Source: Actinomadura parmotrematis (GTDB lineage: Bacteria; Actinomycetota; Actinomycetes; Streptosporangiales; Streptosporangiaceae). Taken from it: a stretch of DNA of 64,000 nucleotides. Below, in pieces: positions 27,132 to 35,069 of the stretch. The first letter of the stretch is position 1. The number at the start of each line of letters is the position of its first letter. The position numbers and the translations under genes were made by a program. The stretch covers positions 124,001 through 188,000 of the forward strand of contig NZ_JAIBOA010000004.1 of the NCBI RefSeq assembly GCF_019458805.1, read 5' to 3'. The notes under the pieces are model-generated. The model searched no databases, was not told the origin of the DNA, and was given only the letters and a program-made list of their open reading frames with translations.

Positions 27132-28210
27132 GCGGGCGGCGGGCGGAGCAGGCCGGCGTGCGGGGCGGCCTGCGCCGGCAGGTCGGCGTAGGTGACGATG
27201 CCGGGGCGCGCGGCGACCACGTCGGGGATCGCGTTGACGACGGGCATGGCGGTGATGACCGAGCCGATGGCGAGCATGTCCTCCAGGCTCATCGACGCCA
27301 TGTCCTGCGGCAGCACCTCGACGCGCAGGTTGATCTGCGGGTGGCCGCGCACCTCGACCAGGTAGGCCATCGCGACGTCCCACGCGGGGTCGAGGTCGGG
27401 CGTCACCGTCCAGCGGACGTGCGCCTCCACGGCGTCGGCGCCGCCGGCCGTGCCGATCCACCGGACGTCCAGGCCCGCGACCGTCCCGGCGGCGACGGGG
27501 CGGCCGGGCAGGTCCAGGTCCTTGGTCGCGTGGGCGAAGGCGACCTCGCAGCGGACGCCGTCGAGCGCCGTCCCGAGCAGCTCGGCCATGGCCTCGACGG
27601 CGTCGCCGAACGGCGCGGTGGCCTCCTCGACGTCGGCGGCGTGCCCGGGGTCGCCGGCGGGGCGGCCCCAGCCGAGGCCGTCCTGGTTGGCGTCGCCCGC
27701 CCACATGCCGATGTCGAACGACTCGAACACCGTGACGCCGTCGACGTGGCGGCAGGCGCCCGAGGCGACCGCGGCGAGCTGGTCGATGTAGCCGGGGTTG
27801 ACGCCGCTGCCGAACAGGCTGGCGCCGCCCGCCCGCGCGGCGTCCTCCAGCGCCGCCCGCGCCGCCTCGCCGTAGGCGCGGCCGGTGAGGAACGACGCCG
27901 TCGTGAGGACGTTGACGCCCGCGCGCAGCAGCCGCTCCAGATGTCCGACGTCGGGGTGCAGCGGCGTGTAGAGGACGCAGTCGGGCGCCAGGCCGATGAT
28001 CGCGTCGATGTCGCCGGTGGCGGCGACGCCGAGCGTCCGGCCGAGCCCGGCGAGCTCGCCCGCGTCCCGCCCCGCCTTGCCGGCGCCGTGCGCGTACAGC
28101 CCGACGAGCTCCAGCCCGGGGCGCTCCACGACGGCCGCGAGCGCCTGGCGGCCGACGTTGCCCGTCGTCCACTGCACGACGCGAAGGGGCCGGTCGGACA
28201 CGGGTTCCAT
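27128..28210 (-). CDS. DapB-like NAD(P)-dependent oxidoreductase, second copy
   Basis: This 360-aa paralogue of the 18180-19259 protein shares VxWxTGNVGRxA, KAGRDAGELAGLGRTLGVAA and a SGVNPGY motif near the middle. Rossmann N-domain plus DapB-type C-domain; substrate unknown. ATG 28210 is chosen because GAGGAGG lies four bases before it; an upstream in-frame ATG-like start at 28237 has none. It faces the SfnB-like gene, and both promoters carry similar AT-rich dyads. Confidence 0.83.
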   Translation of the reverse strand: MEPVSDRPLRVVQWTTGNVGRQALAAVVERPGLELVGLYAHGAGKAGRDAGELAGLGRTLGVAATGDIDAIIGLAPDCVLYTPLHPDVGHLERLLRAGVNVLTTASFLTGRAYGEAARAALEDAARAGGASLFGSGVNPGYIDQLAAVASGACRHVDGVTVFESFDIGMWAGDANQDGLGWGRPAGDPGHAADVEEATAPFGDAVEAMAELLGTALDGVRCEVAFAHATKDLDLPGRPVAAGTVAGLDVRWIGTAGGADAVEAHVRWTVTPDLDPAWDVAMAYLVEVRGHPQINLRVEVLPQDMASMSLEDMLAIGSVITAMPVVNAIPDVVAARPGIVTYADLPAQAAPHAGLLRPPPA

Positions 28211-28261
28211 GCTGCCTCCTCGGGGCGCCGGCTCCACGGGCGCTGCCGCGACCGGCCTATG

Positions 28262-28275
28262 AGAATGACATTTCC
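28262..28275 (-). promoter_or_regulatory. GGAAAT-type dyad upstream of the DapB-like gene
   Basis: On the minus strand GGAAATGTCATTCT matches the 25864 site GGAAATAGTGTTCC at both ends and lies in an equally AT-rich patch (ATATGCTTATATGGG). It is the likely promoter or operator region of the 28210 gene. The regulator is unknown. Confidence 0.35.
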
Positions 28276-28321
28276 CATATAAGCATATGAAGCTTCCGTC
28301 CGGGGAGTACGCCCCTAGCGG

Positions 28322-29119
28322 CTAGAGGTCGAGGACGAGGGCGCGGTGGTCGGAGACCTCGGGGGAGGCGGCGATCTCGAAGCGCGCGACGGCGCCGGGG
28401 TCGGAGACCAGCAGGTAGCTCGCGTGCCGGAGCGGCTTGGGGTAGCGGGAGGTGCGGGTGTCGGCGGTCCCGACGAGGTCGGTCAGGCCGATCTTGCCGA
28501 GGATCGCGAACGTCTCGCTGTCCGGCAGCAGGTTGAGGTCGCCGCACACCACGGTCAGGTCGCCGTCGCCGCGCGCGCCGTCGACGAGCGCGGCGAGCCG
28601 CTCGGCCTGCGCGCGGCGCGCCGGGGTGTCGCCCTTGCCGCGCGGGTCGCGCAGGCCGTGCAGGTTGACGACGGTGACGAACCGCTCGGCGTCCCCGTCG
28701 AAGACGCGGACGGCCAGCGCGTTGCGGGGCCGGCCGTCGTTCGGCCACGCGTCGCGGTACTCGGCGTACGCGCCGTGCACGAACCCGGTCCGGATCCCGG
28801 CGACCGGCAGCGTCTCGGCGACGAGGGTCGCCACGCCGAACCGCTGCCGGTGCGGCCGCCCGTGCCCGTCGTGGACGGGGCCGGCGTCGCTCGCGGCGAA
28901 GATCGGCTCGTGGCGGGGGAGGCGCTCGCGCACGTCGGCGAGCAGGTCGGCGCGCTGCGGCAGGGTCCGGCCGGCGTCGGCGAAGCGCGTCCAGCCGTGC
29001 AGGCCCGGCGTGCGGGTCACCTCCTGCAGGCAGAGGACGTCGGCGCCGGAGGCGGCGAGCCAGGGCCCGAGCCCGTCGAGCAGCGCGCCGCCCCAGGCGT
29101 TCAGCGAGATGATCCGCAC
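28322..29119 (-). CDS. endonuclease/exonuclease/phosphatase-family protein
   Basis: This 265-aa protein of the EEP (DNase I-like) fold has metal and catalytic motifs in order: ISLNAWGG, LCLQEV (metal Glu), VVNLHGL, VVCGDLNLLPDS (Asp/Asn) and VSDHRALVLDL (Asp-His). There is no signal peptide. The GTG start at 29119 gives the canonical N-terminus. Phosphodiesterase or nuclease activity is likely; the substrate is not predictable. Confidence 0.87.
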   Translation of the reverse strand: MRIISLNAWGGALLDGLGPWLAASGADVLCLQEVTRTPGLHGWTRFADAGRTLPQRADLLADVRERLPRHEPIFAASDAGPVHDGHGRPHRQRFGVATLVAETLPVAGIRTGFVHGAYAEYRDAWPNDGRPRNALAVRVFDGDAERFVTVVNLHGLRDPRGKGDTPARRAQAERLAALVDGARGDGDLTVVCGDLNLLPDSETFAILGKIGLTDLVGTADTRTSRYPKPLRHASYLLVSDPGAVARFEIAASPEVSDHRALVLDL

Positions 29120-29158
29120 GGCCCCGAACCTACCGCCCGCCGCCGGGGGACCTGCCGG

Positions 29159-29374
29159 TCAGCCGGAGCGGCCGCGGAGGGCGGGAGCCCAGCCCGCCGC
29201 CTCCCGCGCCCGCGGCCACCGCGTGCAGGTCGGCGATCTCGGCGTCGAAGGGCCCGCCTCGCCGTCGGGCTCCATCAACCCGACGACCTGGCGCGGCTTG
29301 TGGCGGACCACGCGGTACCCGTGCTCGGCGCGGATCCGGAAGGGGAACACGGGGGCGGGGCCGTCGCCGGTCAC
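29159..29374 (-). pseudogene. probable broken 3' part of the adjacent gene
   Basis: After the TAG of the upstream minus-strand gene (29396-29398) the same frame continues with coding-like third positions: VTGDGPAPVFPFRIRAEHGY, then RVVRHKPRQVVGLMEPDGE. It then shifts near 29264 to GPFDAEIADLHAVAA and back to AGWAPALRGRSG. This suggests an amber mutation (CAG to TAG) plus two small compensating indels in a formerly longer gene. The GTG at 29374 has no RBS. Confidence 0.45.
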
Positions 29375-29395
29375 CGTCGTCGCTATCGCCGCCTG

Positions 29396-30154
29396 CTAGG
29401 CGATCGCGAAGATGGTGGTGGCGCCCTGGCCCTCGCCGAACTCCCATCCGGCGACGGCCGTGCGGCCGGGGCGCCCGGCGATCCACTCGAAGTCGTAGGC
29501 GTGCTCGCCGGGGCCGAGGAAATACGCGCCGTCGCTGCGCGCCCAGTGCGCGGTCAGGCAGAGCATCCGCAGGTGGTCGCGCAGCCGCGCGTCGGGCACC
29601 GCCGCGAGGGCCTTCTCGTGCGCGGGCTCGACCTCCGCGCCCGGCGCGAACGCGACGAGCCCGTCCGGGCCGTGCAGCGTCCAGGTCGCGGCGCGCATCG
29701 CGTCGAGCAGCGTGCCATCGGTGCGGACGCGCTGGAGCCACCGCACCTGCCCGATCAGCTCGTCGGCGTCCAGCTCCTCGGCGTACGGGGCGAGGACGCG
29801 CGCGAAGTCCGCGCCCGTCACCGCGCGCGTGCCGCCGTCCCCGAGGGCGACGGCGGTGAGCGCCGCGCCGGCCGCCCCGTCGAACGCGCCGTCCTCGATC
29901 AGCCACAGCGAGCGGTCGTCGTCGGCGGGCAGCAGGTCCCAGTCGAAGCCGGGCGGGACGTCGAGGACGGGGACGGGGCCCGCGGGGGCGTCCGGCTCGC
30001 CGTCCAGCAGGTCCTCCAGCGCCATGTAGGAGACCTCGTCGGCCCAGGCGTAGAGCGCGTACTCCGCCTGCGGGTACGCGTCGAGCGGCCGGCCGAGCAG
30101 CGCGCCGAAGGCGGCGGCCAGCTCGCGGTTCCAGGCGGCGGGGTCGGACGTCAC
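29396..30154 (-). CDS. hypothetical protein, possibly truncated by TAG
   Basis: This 252-aa acidic, Ala/Asp/Trp-rich soluble protein (YALYAWADEVSYMALEDLLD and AYDFEWIAGRPGRTAVAGWE) has no recognisable motif or signal peptide. GTG 30154 is chosen because AAGGAG lies seven bases before it; GTG 30172 is an alternative. Coding-like sequence continues in frame after its TAG stop, so the native protein may have been about 330 residues. Confidence 0.6.
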   Translation of the reverse strand: MTSDPAAWNRELAAAFGALLGRPLDAYPQAEYALYAWADEVSYMALEDLLDGEPDAPAGPVPVLDVPPGFDWDLLPADDDRSLWLIEDGAFDGAAGAALTAVALGDGGTRAVTGADFARVLAPYAEELDADELIGQVRWLQRVRTDGTLLDAMRAATWTLHGPDGLVAFAPGAEVEPAHEKALAAVPDARLRDHLRMLCLTAHWARSDGAYFLGPGEHAYDFEWIAGRPGRTAVAGWEFGEGQGATTIFAIA

Positions 30155-30262
30155 GGGGGTCTCCTTGCGCACCGGCGAAGTGGATCACCAATGTGTAGCG
30201 CCTCCGGCGGCGCCCGCGCCGGTGATTCCCGGAACGTCCCCGCCGCGCCTAGCCTGGGCCCG

Positions 30263-30751
30263 ATGAACGAACCGCACCTCATCACGCCGACGACGGACCT
30301 GCGTGACTCCTACCTGGCGGGCGAGCGCGCCGATCTGCGCGCCGAAGGCGAGGACGAGCGCTGGCTCGACGCCGCCGAGGCCGACTTCGCCGCGTTCGTC
30401 GCCGGACGGCGCGGCGTGCACGAGCGCTGGGGCGTCCCCTCCACCTACCTCTGGTACGCGCGGGGCGCCGAATACCTCGGCACGCTCGTCATCCGGCACC
30501 GGCTGACTCCCGAGCTGGAGGCCGAGGGCGGCCACGTCGGGTACCACGTGGTGTTCCCGCATCGGCGCCAGGGCCACGCGACGCGGATGCTGCGCGCGGG
30601 GCTGGACGAGTGCCGCGTCCGGGGGCTGGACCGGGTCCTGCTCACCTGCCGGCCCGACAACGAGCCGTCCAAGCGCGTCATCCGCGCCAACGGGGGCGTC
30701 CCCGCGGGTCGTCCCGCCGGCGAGGACCGCTTCTGGATCGACCTCACGTGA
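30263..30751 (+). CDS. GNAT-family N-acetyltransferase
   Basis: This 162-aa acetyltransferase has the GNAT core: beta strand LGTLVIRHRLTPELE, VGYHVVFPHRRQGHATRML (motif A, acetyl-CoA pyrophosphate loop HRRQGHA) and VLLTCRPDNEPSKRVIRANG. A C-terminal FWIDL strand closes the fold. It overlaps the convergent AraC gene by 8 bp. The substrate is unknown. Confidence 0.87.
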   Translation: MNEPHLITPTTDLRDSYLAGERADLRAEGEDERWLDAAEADFAAFVAGRRGVHERWGVPSTYLWYARGAEYLGTLVIRHRLTPELEAEGGHVGYHVVFPHRRQGHATRMLRAGLDECRVRGLDRVLLTCRPDNEPSKRVIRANGGVPAGRPAGEDRFWIDLT

Positions 30752-31535
30752 CCGCCGGGGCGGCGCGGGCGCGGTAGCGGCCCGGGGTGGTGCCGACGAC
30801 GTCGGTGAAGGCGGCGATGAAGCCGCTCGGGTTGGCCCATCCGCAGGCGTGGGCGGTGCGGGTGGTGTCGTGCCCGTCGGCGAGGAGCACGAGCGCGTGG
30901 TAGACGCGCAGCTGCGTGCGCCACTCGTAGAACGTCATGCCGAGCTCGCCGCGCAGCAGCCGGCTGAGGGTGCGGGGACTGGCGCCGACCTCCCTCCCGA
31001 GCTCGGCGAGCGTGCCGTTGTCCGCGGGCCGCTCGGCCAGGATCCGCGCGACGGCCCGCAACCGGTCGTCCCGCGGTTCGGGCAGGTGCAGCGGCTGCTC
31101 CCGCGTCTCGCGGAGCTCGTCGACGAGGACGCGGAGGAGGCGCGCGCGGGCGGCGCGGTCGCGGTCGCGGTCGTGCGGCCCGGTCAGGGCGAGCAAGACC
31201 TCGCGCGCGAGGCCGGAGGCGAGGAACACCGCGGGCCGGTCGGGGATACGGCGCGCCAGGGACGGCGGCAGGAAGACGATCCGCATGTCGGTGTCGCCGT
31301 GCGCACGGTGCCGGTGCGCGCATCCGGCGGGCGTCCAGGCGACGCGGTCGGCGGGCACGATCGACGTCCCGCGCTCGGTGCGGACCGCCAGGACGCCGGT
31401 CGCCGCGTAGACCAGGTGCCCGCGCGCGTGCGTCTGCGCCGCGCTCGCCCCGCCGGACGCCCACAGGTGCCGCCCGCCGGACGGCCACACGTCCGACGAC
31501 ACGGGGACGCTGGGCGGTTGGCGGGAATCGGGCAT
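30744..31535 (-). CDS. AraC-family regulator with cupin-like sensor
   Basis: This 263-aa regulator has an N-terminal cupin-like domain (THARGHLVYAATGVLAVRT, then TPAGCAHRHRAHGD with metal-like His residues) and a C-terminal double HTH (LAELGREVGASPRTLSRLLR, then HACGWANPSGFIAAFTDVVG). Two adjacent ATGs (31538 and 31535) are possible starts. It is divergent from the hydrolase at 31616, a plausible target. Confidence 0.87.
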   Translation of the reverse strand: MPDSRQPPSVPVSSDVWPSGGRHLWASGGASAAQTHARGHLVYAATGVLAVRTERGTSIVPADRVAWTPAGCAHRHRAHGDTDMRIVFLPPSLARRIPDRPAVFLASGLAREVLLALTGPHDRDRDRAARARLLRVLVDELRETREQPLHLPEPRDDRLRAVARILAERPADNGTLAELGREVGASPRTLSRLLRGELGMTFYEWRTQLRVYHALVLLADGHDTTRTAHACGWANPSGFIAAFTDVVGTTPGRYRARAAPAVT

Positions 31536-31615
31536 CATCCGGCAGCCTACCGGTGGCACGCCACACCCCCGAAGTGATGATCTGAAGCGGACGCGCATCT
31601 GAGCAGGGGGAGACC

Positions 31616-32278
31616 ATGGCGACGTTCGTCCTCGTACCCGGCGGCTGGCACGGCGCGTGGTGCTTCGACCCGGTGGTCCCGCTGCTGGAGCGCGCCGGCC
31701 ACACCGTCCACGCCCTGACCCTGACGGGCCTGCGGCCCGGCGACGGCGCCGCGACGGTGGCGGCCGCCAACCTCGACACCCACGCCGGCGACGTCCTGCG
31801 CCTCCTGGACGAGGAGCGCGTCACCGGCGCGACGCTGGTCGGCCACAGCTACGGCGGGATGGTGATCGCCGCGGCCGCCGACCGCGCGCCCGGCCGCGTC
31901 GCGCGGCTCGTGCACCTGGACGCCTACGTGCCGCGCGACGGCGAGTCGTGCTGGTCGGCGACCACCGAGGGCTACCGGCGGGCCTTCGCCGCCGGCGCCG
32001 CGAGCACCGGTTACGCCGTGCTCCCGCCGCCCGGCGGCGACCCGCGCCGCCGTCCCCACCCCCTCGCCTCGTTCACCCAGGCGATCCGGCTCACCGGCGC
32101 CGCCGCCGAGGTGCCCCGCCGCGAGTTCGTCCACTGCTCCGGCTGGCCGGACCGCACGCCCTTCGCCGAGCTGCGCGCCCGCCTCCAGGCAGACCCGGGC
32201 TGGCGGGTGCACGACCTGCCGACCGGGCACAACGCGATGCGCGAGGCCCCCGAGGCCGTCGCCGCGCTGCTGGCGTGA
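31616..32278 (+). CDS. alpha/beta hydrolase (small esterase type)
   Basis: This 220-aa alpha/beta hydrolase has oxyanion region VLVPGGWHGAWCF, nucleophile elbow GHSYGGMV (Ser), and a C-terminal His in LPTGHNAM, as in MenH/salicylate-esterase-like proteins. GGGGGAGA precedes the ATG. The divergent AraC gene, about 80 bp away, may regulate it. It ends four bases before the convergent hydrolase gene. Confidence 0.85.
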   Translation: MATFVLVPGGWHGAWCFDPVVPLLERAGHTVHALTLTGLRPGDGAATVAAANLDTHAGDVLRLLDEERVTGATLVGHSYGGMVIAAAADRAPGRVARLVHLDAYVPRDGESCWSATTEGYRRAFAAGAASTGYAVLPPPGGDPRRRPHPLASFTQAIRLTGAAAEVPRREFVHCSGWPDRTPFAELRARLQADPGWRVHDLPTGHNAMREAPEAVAALLA

Positions 32279-32282
32279 GCGG

Positions 32283-33182
32283 CTAGCCCGCGCGGTCCGC
32301 CAGCGCCCGGACGCGGGCGACCATGTCGTCCCACAGCTCTTCGGGCAGGTCGTGGCCCATGGCCGGGTACTCCACGTACTCCGCGCCCGGGATCCGCCGG
32401 GCGGTGTCGCGGCCGCCCCGGGCCTTGACGATCGGGTCGTCGGCGCCGTTGATCACCAGCGTCGGGACGGCGACGTTCGACAGCGGCGGGTACTTCTGCC
32501 CGCGCCCGGCCGCGAGCTGGCGCTGGGTGGTGCGCGGGTCGCGCGGGGCGCGCGCGTGGCTGATAGCGGCCTGCGCCCGCGAGCGCTCCTCGGGGAACGG
32601 GAATTCCGGCGAGGCCAAGGCCCGGTGGATCGTCACCAGCGTCTCGACGTGCTCCTCCGGCGTGGCCGCCGACCCGGTGCCGCGGAAGTTCCGGAAGAAC
32701 CCGAACCGGATGTAGCCGAGGGTGCGCAGCGTCCCGGCCGTCACGGGCAGCGCCATGACGCTGACCAGCGAGCGGACGCGTTCGGGGTGCAGCAGCGCGA
32801 GTCCCTGCGCGATGGCACCGCCCATCGAGGCGCCCATGACGTGCGCGCTCGTCCAGCCCACCGCGTCCATGACGGCGAGGGCGTCGGCCAGCATGTCCGC
32901 CGCGGTGTAGGCGGGTTTCGTGCCGCCCGCGAGCGCCTTCCAGGGGCTCTCGGTCCGCGGCGAGTCGAAGTGCGTGGACAGGCCGGTGTCGCGGTTGTCG
33001 AACCGGACGACCGCGAAGCCCGCGGCGGCGAGCAGCTCGCAGAAGCCGTCCGGCCACCAGACCATCTGGAAGTCCAGCCCCATGATCATCAGCAGCGGCG
33101 CGCCGGCGGCGGGATCGCCGAAGACCTCGTAGGCGAGGGACGTGTCCCCGTTGCGGGTGTACTGCGTGGGCGGCGGTGGCAT
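32283..33182 (-). CDS. alpha/beta hydrolase under TetR control
   Basis: This 299-aa hydrolase has FDNRDTGLSTHF (typical strand/loop), a nucleophile elbow in VMGASMGGAIAQGLAL (Ser), acidic residue in LVINGADDPIV and His in YPAMGHDLPEELW. The pattern matches carboxylesterase/hydrolases close to the aclacinomycin methylesterase-like group. GGGAGGAG lies six bases before ATG 33182. Two operator copies lie between it and the divergent tetR gene. Confidence 0.88.
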   Translation of the reverse strand: MPPPPTQYTRNGDTSLAYEVFGDPAAGAPLLMIMGLDFQMVWWPDGFCELLAAAGFAVVRFDNRDTGLSTHFDSPRTESPWKALAGGTKPAYTAADMLADALAVMDAVGWTSAHVMGASMGGAIAQGLALLHPERVRSLVSVMALPVTAGTLRTLGYIRFGFFRNFRGTGSAATPEEHVETLVTIHRALASPEFPFPEERSRAQAAISHARAPRDPRTTQRQLAAGRGQKYPPLSNVAVPTLVINGADDPIVKARGGRDTARRIPGAEYVEYPAMGHDLPEELWDDMVARVRALADRAG

Positions 33183-33203
33183 GGCGGGCTCCTCCCGTTT
33201 TGG

Positions 33204-33258
33204 CAATGCATCTGCATGGTAAAAGCCTCGGGACGCTTTTCGCAATGCGGTCGCATGG
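33204..33258. promoter_or_regulatory. two copies of a TetR operator
   Basis: CAATGCATCTGCATGG (33204-33219) and CAATGCGGTCGCATGG (33243-33258) share 12-bp dyads ATGCR-N2-YGCAT and identical flanks, spaced 39 bp apart start to start. They lie in the 104-bp gap between the hydrolase and tetR starts. This is strong sequence evidence for autoregulation and coordinate repression. Confidence 0.75.
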
Positions 33259-33286
33259 CATTAGGGTGGCGGGGGGAGGAGGCGCG

Positions 33287-33886
33287 GTGCCGAAGAAGGT
33301 CGACCACGAGGAGCGGCGCCGGGCCATCGCCGAAGCGGTCTTCGCCGTGATCGGGAGCCGGGGGCTGGAGGCGGTGAGCCTGCGCGACGTCGCCGAGGAG
33401 GCAGGCGTCTCCATGGGCGCCGTCCAGCACTACTTCGCCTCCAAGCAGGACATGCTGCTGTTCGCGCTGTCGCACATGCGCGAGCGCGTCCTCGTCCGGC
33501 TCCAGGCGGCCGTCGGCGCGCTGGAGGCGCCGTCGCGGCTGGACGTCGTCCGCGCCGCGCTGCGCGTGATGCTGCCGGTGGACGAGCCGGGACGGCAGGA
33601 GGCGTGCGTCAACGTCGCGTTCTTCTCGGCGGCCGCGGTGAACCCGGCCTACGCCGACCAGCTCCGCGCGGGGTACGCGCGCATCCTCGCCGTCTCGGAG
33701 ATGCAGCTCCGCGAGGCGGCGGCGGCCGGGGAACTGCATCCGGGCGCCGACCCGAAGGAGGCGGCCGCCACCCTGTACTTCCTCGCGCAGGGCCTCGTCG
33801 GCCCGCTCCTGATCGGCCTCTACACGCCGGACGAGGCGCTCGACCTGGTCGAGCGGCACCTCGCCCGCGTCTTCAAAACGGCCTGA
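33287..33886 (+). CDS. TetR-family regulator of the divergent hydrolase
   Basis: This 199-aa protein has a clear HTH (IGSRGLEAVSLRDVAEEAGV, then GAVQHYFASKQDMLLFALSH) and a BetI-like C-terminal domain. The GTG start at 33287 has GGAGGAGG upstream. The paired operators at 33204-33258 and the divergent hydrolase define its probable regulon. A hairpin repeat (33887-33911) follows its stop. Confidence 0.9.
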   Translation: MPKKVDHEERRRAIAEAVFAVIGSRGLEAVSLRDVAEEAGVSMGAVQHYFASKQDMLLFALSHMRERVLVRLQAAVGALEAPSRLDVVRAALRVMLPVDEPGRQEACVNVAFFSAAAVNPAYADQLRAGYARILAVSEMQLREAAAAGELHPGADPKEAAATLYFLAQGLVGPLLIGLYTPDEALDLVERHLARVFKTA

Positions 33887-33911
33887 AAGCCCTTGCCCGC
33901 AAGGGATGCGG
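33887..33911. repeat. 25-bp direct repeat, copy 1 (hairpin)
   Basis: This copy begins AAGCCCTTGCCCGCAAGGG and contains the hairpin CCCTTG-CCCG-CAAGGG (33890-33905), directly after tetR. It matches 34350-34374 at 23 of 25 positions. The two copies bracket the small secreted-protein gene. It may serve as a terminator for tetR. Confidence 0.6.
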
Positions 33912-34064
33912 CACCGTCGCGACGGAGCCGCCCCGGCACGTCGCCTCTTGCCGCGGCGTGGTCCGCCCGATAAAGATGATCATCAAGCGGCCTCCCCCAG
34001 GGCCGCTCCGGGCCGCGCGTCCGTGCCTTCGCGACGCGCGCCCGTACAACGGAAGGACAGCATC

Positions 34065-34304
34065 TTGCCGAAGAAGCACGTTGCCAAGCTGGCGGCCGCC
34101 TCCATCGCGGCGGCGGCCGCGCTCCCGCTGCTGGCACAGCCGGCGTCGGCGGCCACCTACACCTACCAGGTGGGCACCTACAAGACCTCCGGCGCTTGCG
34201 CGACCAAGGGCAAGTCGATGGTGTCGGCGGGCACCATCATCAGCTACACCTGCAAGTGGGACAGCCCGTACTGGGCGCTGATCGCCACCGCCCGCATCGG
34301 CTGA
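34065..34304 (+). CDS. small secreted protein, unknown
   Basis: This 79-aa precursor has a signal peptide (MPKKHVAKLAAAS, hydrophobic core, cleavage after QPASA) and leaves a mature protein of about 48 residues with two Cys (SGACATKG and YTCKWDS) likely joined by a disulfide. The start is TTG at 34065 with GGAAGGA seven bases before it; no ATG fits. It resembles short secreted actinobacterial proteins with an aromatic-rich mature part. No family is recognised. Confidence 0.7.
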   Translation: MPKKHVAKLAAASIAAAAALPLLAQPASAATYTYQVGTYKTSGACATKGKSMVSAGTIISYTCKWDSPYWALIATARIG

Positions 34305-34319
34305 CCGTCGCCTCCCGCG

Positions 34320-34339
34320 CACGGCCCATAACGGCCGTG
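34320..34339 (+). terminator. hairpin after the small secreted protein gene
   Basis: CACGGCC and GGCCGTG form a 7-bp stem around CATAAC, 16 bases after the stop. There is no U-run. Confidence 0.5.
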
Positions 34340-34349
34340 TGCGGGCCGG

Positions 34350-34374
34350 AAGCCCTTGCCCGCAGGGGCTGCGG
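34350..34374. repeat. 25-bp direct repeat, copy 2
   Basis: This copy begins AAGCCCTTGCCCGCAGGGG and differs from 33887-33911 at two positions. It lies between the small secreted-protein gene and the SecDF-P1-like gene, 463 bp from copy 1. Confidence 0.6.
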
Positions 34375-34430
34375 GGGATGGGCGCGGCGGTACACTGCCC
34401 GCCCGTCCCCCCGACCGGCCGAGGTGTCGC

Positions 34431-35069
34431 ATGGGCCAGCCGTACGATCCGCCGCCGCTGCCGTACGACCCGCAGCCGGCTCCCGCGCCCCCGCAGCGGA
34501 CGAACCGGGGGGTGCTGATCGCGCTGCTCGTCGCGGCGGCGGTCGTCGCGGTCGCCGCCGTCCTCGCCGTCGTCGTGCTCGTGGTGAAGCCGGGCTTCCT
34601 CTCCTCCGGGTCGGACGACGACGGGGTGTCCGGGCCGACCGCGCTGCGCGAGCCGCTGACGTTCCAGGAGGTGGCGACGGAGTCCGCGCCCCCGTGCGCG
34701 TCCGGCGCGGTCCCGGCGGCGGACGGGTCCGCGTGCTACGGCCTCGGCCTCTCGCCCATGACGATCAACCATCTGAAGGACCTGCGCATCCAGTCGCCCG
34801 TCGCGGCGAACGCGGCGTCCTGGTCCCTGCAGCTCACCTTCGACCCCGCCGACGCCGCCCGCTTCACCGCCCTGACCACCCGCGCCGCCCAGCAGCCGGC
34901 GGGCGACAGCCGCCGCAAGATCGCGATGGTGCTGGGCGGCAAGGTGATCTCGGCGCCGTCCGTCGAGGGCGGCCCCATCACCGGCGGCGCCGTGTCCATC
35001 ACCGGTTCGAGCACCCAGTTCACCCAGACCTACGTCCGCGACCTCGCCAAGCGCCTCACCGGCTCCTGA
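34431..35069 (+). CDS. stand-alone SecDF P1-head-like membrane protein
   Basis: This 212-aa protein has a Pro-rich N-tail, one TM helix (about 28-52, GVLIALLVAAAVVAVAAVLA) and an external domain. The domain contains LTFQEVATESAPPC, CYGLGLSPMTINHL, AASWSLQLTFDPADAARFTA and IAMVLGGKVISAPSVEGGPI, then TGGAVSITG. The latter resembles the P1 head of SecD (VVLDGKVISAP..). It lacks the other SecD helices, so it is not a translocase subunit by itself. ATG 34431 has GAGGTG upstream; TACACT at 34391-34396 may be a -10 box. Confidence 0.75.
   Translation: MGQPYDPPPLPYDPQPAPAPPQRTNRGVLIALLVAAAVVAVAAVLAVVVLVVKPGFLSSGSDDDGVSGPTALREPLTFQEVATESAPPCASGAVPAADGSACYGLGLSPMTINHLKDLRIQSPVAANAASWSLQLTFDPADAARFTALTTRAAQQPAGDSRRKIAMVLGGKVISAPSVEGGPITGGAVSITGSSTQFTQTYVRDLAKRLTGS

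Noticed and set aside
23325..29398. Idea that TAG is recoded (read through) in this organism because two genes have in-frame TAG
   Set aside because: Several intact genes here use TAG as a normal stop (clpC, the DUF4242 neighbourhood and padR-type genes among them), and both cases have other lesions nearby, so pseudogenes are the simpler explanation.
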